DNA of 64,000 nucleotides. Origin: Diplolepis rosae (lineage: Eukaryota; Arthropoda; Insecta; Hymenoptera; Diplolepididae). How positions within the stretch are numbered: the stretch's first letter is position 1; each line of letters begins with the position of its first letter. This document shows, one piece after another, positions 56,198-64,000 of the stretch. The DNA is taken from the NCBI GenBank assembly GCA_030998225.1, contig JAPYXD010000170.1, positions 1,922,001 to 1,986,000 of the forward strand, given 5' to 3'. The position numbers were made by a program, and so were the translations under genes. The notes under the pieces are model-generated. The model saw only the letters and a list, made by a program, of their open reading frames with translations, was not told the DNA's origin and made no database searches.

Positions 56198-57690
56198 CAA
56201 AATTTTTTTCTGTTAAATTCGAGTTCTGGCTATCGATCCCCTACCATCCGAAGCACCCTTCTTCGTATGGGTAGGGTATCGATTTTCCAAAATTTAGATT
56301 GTTTTCTTTCAGCTAAAGTCGGATTTTTCTTTAATGATACTGTTTTTAAATTCTAATTTCTTTGAGACTGATTATTTGAGAAAGTGTGTGCAACATAGTT
56401 TTGGAATTTGTATGCTGGTCTATTAATAATAGAAGTGTATAGGTATAAAATAAATACGAGTAATGTTATAAAGAAACTTTTAACTTCATTATGATTGCTT
56501 TAAGAACTCATGATTTTATACAAATAAATATACTCTTTTACATAAGAGGGTGGCAGCAGATCTCTTTTCTCATCAAAGATGGTTCGTTTACTCGTGAACA
56601 ATCTGTCAGAACTTCTGGTTGTTGCGGGAATTTCTAAATAATGCTGAACAGCAGTGTATAGATATAATATTTTTTTCGACTATCTTAAGATATCGAGTTG
56701 AAATTTTAGAAAACGAAGGGACTTTTTTTACTTCAAAATTTTTACAATTCCATTAACAATTTAGATAAAAAATTTTGGAAAAAAATTATTTTTTAATCAT
56801 AAACATTTCTTAGTGCCTTTCATTTAAGTCCTCAAAATTTCAAATCGATATCTTATTTGGTGTGGCTGGAAGTTGGTTTAAACAAGTAAGGTAGTAATCG
56901 GGTAAGTGTGTGATGGCCCTGAAATTAAACTAATAAAAAAGTATCTAATCGGGTGCATAATATTTTCTCGTAGATTCTAATAGAGTTCATTTAAATGTAC
57001 AAAATTTAATTTCTATAATTTATTGTACAATTTCATTGTGCTTAAAAAATTATTAATAAACTTATGTTCAGTAGGGTTTTCTCTTTTATCGTACAGAGTT
57101 TTATTGTGTAAAGTTTATTTAAATTTCCAAAATTAAAATTATTATGTCTTGTTTCAGTTGTAGAGATTTATGGTATAGGATAAATTTTGGTGAGTTGGTT
57201 GAAAATATTAAAATTGTTAAATATATATAACTGTGTATAGTCCCTGTGCGTATAATTAGTTTTCTCGAATTTTCAGGCGTACAGAATTTTATTTTGGAGT
57301 TATTTTATTAAATACAATTCACGTTGCCTGATTCTTCAAACAATTTTAATACACATTCCTTTAAATGATATGAATAAATCGCATATGAAAAAAACGAATT
57401 CTTTCGACTCACGATTCCGATATGATAAACTATTAATAATAACTTGAAAAATGTATTCACAAATTATTTTGAATTTAATATTATATTTACATTTAATAAA
57501 ATGAATAATTATATATTTTTAAAAAATTAGTTAAAATTATGTAACATTAATGTTTCAAATTGAATTAATTAATATTTTTTTATTCTTTAAATATGACGAT
57601 GTAAAATTAAAATACAACTATTCAATGTATATTGTGTAATGTCTGATTAAAAATTGCAAACTACATACTGCGCCGGTCGAAAGTTACAAA
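56198..57690. other. AT-rich DNA with one small hairpin
   Basis: ATCGATCCCCTACCATCCGA near 56233 pairs with CGTATGGGTAGGGTATCGAT near 56265. No gene was recognised. Confidence 0.4.
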
Positions 57691-57694
57691 TCCG

Positions 57695-57832
57695 TCATTC
57701 GATCGTACGTGCTTCGGATGTCGATTATTCTACATTCGACGGACGTACTTCGGATGTCGAATATTCGACATTCGACGGAGGCCAATTTCGGATCGAAAAT
57801 CGGATCGAATCTTTTTGCACACCTCTACTGTA
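57695..57832. repeat. ATTCGAC-rich repeats ending in a hAT-like terminus
   Basis: CTTCGGATGTCGA and CATTCGACGGA recur at ~45-bp spacing, followed by TTTTTGCACACCTCTACTG. Its complement (AGAGGTGTGCAAAAAG) resembles common hAT termini. No partner end was located. Confidence 0.4.
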
Positions 57833-58374
57833 AATATCAGTATAAGCTGTATAAGTTAGGCTGTATATTTTGCGTTGACTGCAATTATTTTGATTTCTTA
57901 CATAAATTTTTTCCCAAGAAAAATCTTAACTCTTTACAACTGGATGAACTGTAATAAATATGTATTGAAATAATGTTCTGTAAATAATCAATTTCAAGAC
58001 TCTGTTGTCGACTGCCAAAATGACACCCATTTCGGTAAGATTTTGGTTCACGCTACCCGCCAAGGTTTATCTGGGTATTAGATAATATCATTACCAATTT
58101 GGAGAAATAAAAGTTGTAAAGCGTTAAGGATTCAATGCTGTAGCTAATTTCAAGGAGTATTTTGTACATAGCAGAAAATATACACTGAGATGAAAGGATT
58201 TATTAAATCAAAGAAAAATATTTGTTTGAATGACTTTTTTTCAATTAAAAAAATTAATTGATTTCAAATAATTTAAACTTGCCTGATTCAAACAAAGTAT
58301 CTTTAAAGGCATGTAATACTTAAGAAACGTAACAAATTCATATTTATAACATGGTCCAGTTTCCACTTGTTTGT

Positions 58375-58445
58375 GTCCAAAATTTGGGAAATGATAGAGA
58401 AGATGAAAACGGACGTAGATAGACTACCTTTGTTTTGATAAAAAA
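58375..58445. mobile_element. Palindromic MITE, half copy (family of 6905 and 11930)
   Basis: GGAAATGATAGAGAAGATGA and AAACGGACGTAGATAGACTA match the arms of the two other copies. The opposite arm is missing where the LINE begins. Confidence 0.6.
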
Positions 58446-58468
58446 GAAATGTTTACCCAAAGATTTTT

Positions 58469-60990
58469 CTAGAAGAATGTGTGCTCAGCACTATCTTCTA
58501 AGCGTGCACAATAGTCGCAGAATGGGCTGTCTAGCAGGCCCATTCGGTCCAGATAGGCGTTAAAGTGCCCGTGGGCAGTGAGGAATTGGGTAAGGTAAAA
58601 GTTTACCTCCCCGTGTTTCCTGTCTGACCAAAATTGCACTTCGCCTATGGGTCTAGCCATCCACCTGCCGATTTCCTCCTTGCACTACCTTACTCGCTAC
58701 TCGTGGAGTGTTCGTTTCTTTTTTCTGACTTCATGAGGTTCCACCGTTCTTGTGGCTCGCTCACCTTTCTCTCATAAATCGCTCTGCGCTTCTTAGCCAG
58801 CAAATCTATGGGGATTATTCCCACAACCACGAGCGCCGCTGCCTGCAAAACAGTTCGATATGCACACGCGACATGGAGGGCGCATCTTCATTAAATTGAT
58901 CCGATTCTGCGGTGGTACTTCAAGATGTTGAGGGCGTCCGCCCATATTTCAGCTCCATACAAAAGAATGGAGTGGGAAACACTCATTAAAATCCTTCTTT
59001 CGCTTGACTTTGGCCCGTTGATGTTGGACATGAGTCTCGACAATGATGCAGTCATTTTTTCTGCCTTATCAGCCACCGCTCTAATATGGATCCAATGGGT
59101 GAGCTTCCTGTCAACTACCTTGCCAAGGTATTTGTCGGCTTCCTTGACCTCAACGGACACGTCTGAGATCTGGAGGACTAGGTTTGATGAGAAGTGTCTC
59201 TATCTTGTAAGGAGCACGACTTCAGTTTTGTCGGCAGCTAACTCTAGCCCGTGCGCTTTCAGCCAGTCCCCGACAATTGTTGTAATCCAAGCCACTCTAC
59301 GTTGCGCCAGCTGGTTGTTTCTTGCTCTTATCGTGATTGCTATGTCATCCGCGAAACCCACCAGTTTGGCCCACGTTGGATGTTCCAACTGTAATATGCC
59401 GTACATATGTAATCATCGATGACCCTTAGCAGGTACGGCAGCACACCAAACCGTTGCTCAAGTGTTTCAAGGATATCGGTCCATCTTGCCGAGTTGAACG
59501 CGTTCTTGACATCCAGGGTAACCAAGACGCAAGCATCTTTAGTCCTGTGGTTGCCCTGCCATGCCTCGTGGGCTGTCGTGACCACCTCTCTGATGGCTCC
59601 AATCGTTGATCGCTGCAGGCGGAAACCATGCTGGCTATTCGCTAGTCCACCTGCTTCGTCAACTGCGGTCCGCAGTCTTTTCCTCAACATCTTTTCGTAG
59701 ACCTTGCCCAGGCCAGGTTGACGGCATGATGGCTAGAAGGCATGCGTTATACATGTTAAGTAGAAGGAATGGGCGTTCCTTTACAATAATCTTAATCACC
59801 TCGGTGGGTATTCAATCGGGGCCTGGCGCCTTGCGGGTGCCTATAGAGAAAGCCGCCGTACGTAGTTCTTCCGACGTAAATACCTGTATCTCTTCAAACA
59901 CCGGTGGAGCAACCGATCGCGCTCTTTCAGGGTGGTCAGGGAACAGAGTTTTGACTATGCGCTGTATTGTCTCAAGATCGCGTGGGGGCTCCAAAGACAC
60001 GCCGGTCACTAGACGAGTGATTATCTGGTAGTCAAGTTCCCAGACATCCTGGTCAATATCCTTGCGTAAAGCCTCCCAGCAGCTTTTCTTATGCTCTTGA
60101 TGTCTCTCTTCAGTTGTTTTTTGGAGATTTGATAGCACGTTTGAGCTTGTGTTGTATCCTCTCGGCTCCTCTTGCGTTGAGCTTTCCTTCGCTTGGGACA
60201 GAAGTTTGTGCCGCGGCTCGGCAATTTCATCGCACCACCAATACGCCGGCCTTCCACGCGACTTCGGTGCATGTCTAGGCATGGAGGCGTCACATGCCTT
60301 AGAGATCGATATCTCAATGAGGGACTTGGCGTCCGCCGTTGTGGTCGTTACGCAAGCTTCCTGCTCGCGGCAAAGGTGATCTACTACCTTCGATGACGAA
60401 CGTGATGTGCTTATGGTCGTTGCCAGTGAAATTCTCCATCACCCTCCATTCGTGGAACCTCGCCGCTGCTCCATCTGATGCAAGAGTGATGTCAATGATC
60501 GTGCCTCGGCAACCACTGCGCCTAAACGTAGGAACCCTCTTTCGTTGAGGATGGTGAGGTCAAGCCTGCACGTAATCTCGATCATGGCCATACCTCTGCT
60601 GCATGACCAGCTCATTCCCCATTCCAGTGCCTTGGAGTTGAAGTCCCCTGCTACAACGACTTGCCTCTTCAAGTCCCGAGTGCAATTCTCCGAGCTTCTT
60701 ATGGAACATCGCCGTACCTTTATTGGGTGAGAGGTAGACGCTTATGATTGTGACCTCACCACTCTTGGCCCATACAAAGCCGTCGCCACGGCCAAAGCCT
60801 GAGATCGGAAGTGCCATTAAGTTCCTAACCCAGAGGGCAGATGTGCCCGTGTCATCTGAGTGCCACTCTCTGTGTTCTATGTCTTGGTACCGTTCAGTTA
60901 TTATAGCCGGGTCGACCTTGCCCTCGCATTGTTTTAAGTGTTTCCTCCATACTACGAAGTTTTGGATTTTTCGTGATGACTTCTTGATCT
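58469..60990 (-). pseudogene. R1-like non-LTR retrotransposon ORF2, truncated and frameshifted
   Basis: GC-richer than its flanks, minus strand. From the 5-prime end: SDDTGTSALWV and VYLSPNKGT, then VVVAGDFNSKALEWG (endonuclease GDFN motif), VMENFTGNDHKHI (N-D-H in place of S-D-H), a linker with SRGRPAYWWCDEIAE, TRKAPGPD, then RT: ANSQHGFRLQRSTIGAI, VLVTLDVKNAFNSARW (motif A), LVGFADDIAITIRA (FADD active site), DKYLGKVVD. It ends LTQFLTAHGHFNAYLDRMGL and CDYCARLEDSAEHTF (CCHC-type tail). Frameshifts occur near 60560-60670, 59690-59812, 59340-59430 and 58891. Both ends are truncated. It copies itself by target-primed reverse transcription when intact. Confidence 0.88.
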
Positions 60991-60994
60991 TTCA

Positions 60995-61180
60995 AAATTT
61001 GTTTCCTTGACACTACTGCTCTTGTTTGGTATTAAATAGTAGATAGATTGACGTGTAATGCCGTATTTCGCAGCGACGTCAGGGATTTTTTGGCCATTAG
61101 TGATATTATTAACACTGCTTTTTTTCATCAACTGACAGTATCCTATACCGTGTGTCCTTATTCATCTCTTTGATTTCTGC
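60995..61180 (-). pseudogene. Transposase helix-turn-helix fragment (weak)
   Basis: Minus strand in two frames: MNKDTRYRILSVDEKKQ, then NGQKIPDVAAKYGITRQSIY with downstream YLIPNKSSS. The second part has the look of a helix-turn-helix of Tc1/pogo-type transposases. There is no catalytic domain nearby. Confidence 0.4.
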
Positions 61181-61424
61181 AAAAATATTGAAAAAGTTGA
61201 AGTGGCAATTTCTTATTAGCAAAATTTTCTTTTACTCTTAAATTAATTCTTAAATGAATTTGCATAGAATCAATCAATACACAGTGTAATTTTTCATTCC
61301 TAACTGCCATTTATTGTTACCAATTATTATTTATTGCAAGTCAGCGTTGTTCTCAAAATCTATACAATCACATCTTTATTATTAATAAAAATAACAATTT
61401 ATTAAGCAGAGTGGCAGGACTAAA

Positions 61425-61505
61425 ATGACCTTGTGTTGTAGGTCACTGAATTCGTCTTAAAATCGGTAATAATGTCATCGAAAAAAAATACATGGTTCCA
61501 TTCTT
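61425..61505 (-). repeat. Solo TIR fragment of the mariner at 21986
   Basis: AATGACCTTGTGTTGTAGGT, AAAATCGGTAATAATGTCAT and AAATACATGGTTCCATT match the right arm of that element (23560-23645) and 37575-37655. Confidence 0.65.
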
Positions 61506-61655
61506 CTATATCTCCCTTCATTATTTGTAGAAAATTAAGTCCTTGCCACGTATGTTTTTTTTATTTTCGTTCAGTTGTGTTTGTGATGTGTCATGTCAGT
61601 CTCAGTTTAGTCTTTTAGTTGTCGATTGTAACGGTTCTAACTGTTTACCTAAATT

Positions 61656-61835
61656 TTAAAAAGCTAGCGTAAATTGGGTTGCTGAATTCTTACTCGTATT
61701 TAGTGCAAATTGTAGGCTGTCTATATTTTCGTCCGATTTCGTATGATCATTTTCTAAATAAGCTTTGATTGCAGTTTTAATTGTTCGATTGTAACGTTTT
61801 GTCGGGTTACGAAGGTATTCCCAGAAGTACCCGAC
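61656..61835 (-). pseudogene. Gypsy-type LTR retrotransposon integrase fragment
   Basis: The minus strand reads GYFWEYLRNPTKRYNRTIKT, AIKAYLENDHTKSDENI and DSLQFALNTSKNSATQFTLA. This is the C-terminal part of a retroviral-type integrase core (NP..R.NRTIK and FALNTS..S.T.F). Only about 60 residues remain. No LTR or other pol domain lies next to it. The possible solo LTR at 45248 need not be related. Confidence 0.7.
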
Positions 61836-62013
61836 CTGACGTATAGATAACAGTTGTTGTTTGAAAAAAATGACTATGGTCGAAAGTACCAACCTTATAA
61901 ATCTTAAGTTAGAAGTTTAAAGACGCCTTGCATGTTTTCAGGGATGGAGCAGAATATAGACGTGGCCTAACATCCCGGTTGTAAGGGATCTCTTGCTGAA
62001 ATAATGTTTCCAC

Positions 62014-62060
62014 ATCGTGGAACTTTTCGGCCCCCACTACTCACCCGTGTGGATCCGCAC
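62014..62060 (+). repeat. Copy of the GTGGAACTTTTCGGCCCCCA repeat
   Basis: TCGTGGAACTTTTCGGCCCC and CACTACT match 5926-5953. The following CACCCGTGTGGATCCGCAC matches the complement of 8475-8500. Probably pieces of one dispersed element. Confidence 0.5.
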
Positions 62061-62239
62061 ACAATTAAATATGGCATGTTGCTGTGCCCCACATTCTTTC
62101 TATTTCGAATTTCTTAATAAAATTTTAGGGCAGTATTTCTATGATACTAAGAAACACTTTTACGTAAAAAAACATCGATTTTTTTTACCCAACAAAATAG
62201 AATCCTCCCTTAAAGTTTCTCTCACTCCCTCTTGTTGAA

Positions 62240-63195
62240 AGGAGGGGGCTACAACAAAATTTTTAAATAATGATTAATATTCAATATTTAATCTAATGTA
62301 AACTTAAAAAAGTATTTATGCAAAGAAGTAAACTATGTTTACTTTCCTACTGATTGTAATATGAATATTCATTATTATAATGTAGTGAAATATTTTTAAA
62401 ACTTTTCTCATTTGAATGGCATTAGTTAATAACTCTGATAATAATTAACATGAGAAGCTTCTTGCAAGAATTTTTTCATAATCAGTGTATATTATATTTC
62501 AATGAAATTTAGGGATATTTATTACAATATTGATAGTTTGTTTTTTCAAATTAATGTATAGAGTGCAGTCATTATTTGAAATTTGACGACATTGTAGTAC
62601 CATGTTTGACCGTAGAGCTGAATCCAGGACAAGAATTTTCAAAATATCTTAATTACTTAACAAAATACTATAGAGACTTACCTTTGGAATGAAATTAAAA
62701 AGTTTTTAAAATGTTAATTATTTTTAGAGTTATTGATATTATTCAAAAAGATGGAAGGTTGACGTATTCCGTAGTATATTTTTAAAAAAGTAATATTTTG
62801 CTTTTAACTTGGGGGTCTTATAAGCAAAATCGTATTCACTTGCATTCTTACATCAGGAAAATTTGTTTAACCTTTTATTATAAAAATGATGTCACTTCAA
62901 TAACAGCTGAAATAACAGGATGAAACTAGAGAAGGGTTTGAATAAAAAAAAAAAAAGAATGAATTATATCTGAATTCGCATACTAATTTGTTTTGCCTAT
63001 GCCAGAGAAACCCTACTGTATAATTTCGTGTGTAAATTTAGATATAATTTATCTATTGTTCAAATATTCAAATACTTCATTTCTTAAACTTGAATCTCAT
63101 ATTTTACCATTTCTTAATATAAAATGTTCTCTACATAATTTTCTAATTGAATTAGTTAATTTATAAAGCTAAAAAATATTGAAATCGTTATTTTA
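62240..63195. other. AT-rich stretch, no gene recognised
   Basis: No coding frame or paired repeat was noticed. Confidence 0.4.
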
Positions 63196-63199
63196 TTTT

Positions 63200-63382
63200 G
63201 TAACTTTGAGCGTTTATTGACTTTTAATTTCACTAAAAAATTATTTTTTAAGTGTTAAAATAATCCACAAATTTTACAAAATCGTTAAGATATTTATTTT
63301 AGGTGAATGTTTTTGAAAATATCTAGAAATGAAGTGTACTTATTTTATCAATATATTTTGTCATTTTGAATTTGTCGTCTGC
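63200..63382 (+). repeat. AT-rich dispersed repeat ending in GTCGTCTGCTTTGCACC, copy 3
   Basis: Same order of blocks and orientation as 8255-8450 and 14455-14643, with the terminus slightly altered (TTTGCACC). Followed by a short GC-richer segment containing GAAGTCGAGAGAA, also seen after copy 2. Confidence 0.5.
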
Positions 63383-63534
63383 TTTGCACCTTTTTCACAC
63401 GAAGTCGAGAGAATAGTACATTTTAAACCAAATGGGGAATCTACACGGAGAAAAGAGCGCATTGCTGACGCGTGCACGGGACACGATTTAGCTGTGTCCC
63501 TTATTACATATGGTGTTGGACCCGTAGTGTCGAT

Positions 63535-63832
63535 GGTCATTTCATGGGAGATTTAAAGTCAAAATTTTTTTTTCGACGAAATATTTTTTTTTGCCTTTTT
63601 ACTTCGAAAATAATCGACACGTATTTTTTTTTTCAATGTGATACTTGAAAATTTCGAGATATAATTTTTTTAAGTTTGGCACTCGGGAAATTTTTTTTTT
63701 TGTAACAGCTCACTGTAAAAGCAGTTTTGAATATAAAATGTAACCCTTGCACTTGAAATTATTTTCAAAGAAGGCAAAAAAAATATTTCGTCGAAAAAAA
63801 ATGTTGACTGTAAATCTCCCATGAAATGACCC
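63535..63832. mobile_element. 298-bp hairpin MITE
   Basis: GGTCATTTCATGGGAGATTT and its complement form the ends, and TTTTTTTCGACGAAATATTT pairs further in. An ATATATACATATATA microsatellite follows at 63836-63860. Confidence 0.7.
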
Positions 63833-64000
63833 ATATACATATATATACATATATTTTTATCTCAATATTACGAAATATCAACAGAGATGCTAATAGAATT
63901 ATCAAATGGCAGTGGAATTTTAAGGTTATTAATTAGGCATGTTCAAACAACACGTACCTTTCAGTTTTCCGATGACCTTGCTGCAAACATCCAATCATTT

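Noticed and set aside
52833..56206. 9-bp target duplication for the 52842-56197 foldback
   Set aside because: The nine flanking bases differ (TAAAAGCGT versus CAAAATTTT), so no duplication can be claimed.
59419..60548. Plus-strand frames over 58925-60548
   Set aside because: Antisense of the R1-like LINE ORF2, which carries recognisable endonuclease and RT motifs on the minus strand.

Overview
The window is AT-rich eukaryotic DNA, almost certainly from an insect. The only recognisable host gene is the first coding exon of Mediator subunit 7 (MED7, 43470-43799, + strand), which ends in a GT splice donor. Nearly everything else is transposable-element material, much of it nested and broken. 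The mix (mariner/DD41D, hAT, Harbinger, piggyBac-type TTAA insertions, R1-like LINEs, a Penelope-like element, gypsy remnants) fits an arthropod. A hymenopteran is my guess, at low confidence.

0-10 kb: a hAT-type transposase-like gene on the minus strand (10104 to 780) is split by two insertions. One is a 4.1 kb foldback element (1095-5206) with a 9-bp target duplication. The other is a 4.1 kb hAT-like non-autonomous element (5739-9826) with a 5-bp duplication. Removing each insertion with one duplication copy joins the reading frame, so both events can be reconstructed exactly. The insertions carry further ones: a 73-bp TTAA element, a Harbinger MITE and palindromic MITEs.

10-19 kb: AT-rich DNA with MITEs, an 18-base C run, a truncated DD34D mariner, a foldback element (16172-18310) holding an inverted duplication of a coding fragment, a 354-bp hairpin MITE and a tRNA-like sequence.

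19-25 kb: a second hAT-like element with a 5-bp duplication (19086-24157) contains two mariner-like elements. One has an uninterrupted 362-aa DD41D transposase (20171-21259, minus) between TIRs flanked by TA; the other is decayed.

26-32 kb: a decayed non-LTR retrotransposon (AT-hook/coiled-coil ORF1; ORF2 with endonuclease, RT and CCHC tail), interrupted by a ~1.1 kb insertion and lacking the RT FADD region.

33-42 kb: a DD41D foldback derivative, a second copy of the decayed mariner, a MITE with 12-bp repeats, other inverted-repeat elements, and a Penelope-like RT/GIY-YIG relic followed by a hammerhead-like motif.

43-46 kb: MED7 exon 1, its repeat-filled intron, and a probable solo LTR. No MED7 exon 2 was recognised in the remaining 20 kb.

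46-64 kb: a mariner relic, a 3.0 kb DDE transposon with long TIRs that also carries a GC-rich exon-like segment, a minisatellite, a transposase-less DD41D hairpin, a 3.36 kb foldback element whose arms are built of 111-bp repeats, an R1-like LINE (minus), a gypsy integrase scrap and short MITEs. The recurrent theme is the foldback element: long inverted arms, often built of tandem subrepeats or carrying duplicated gene fragments.
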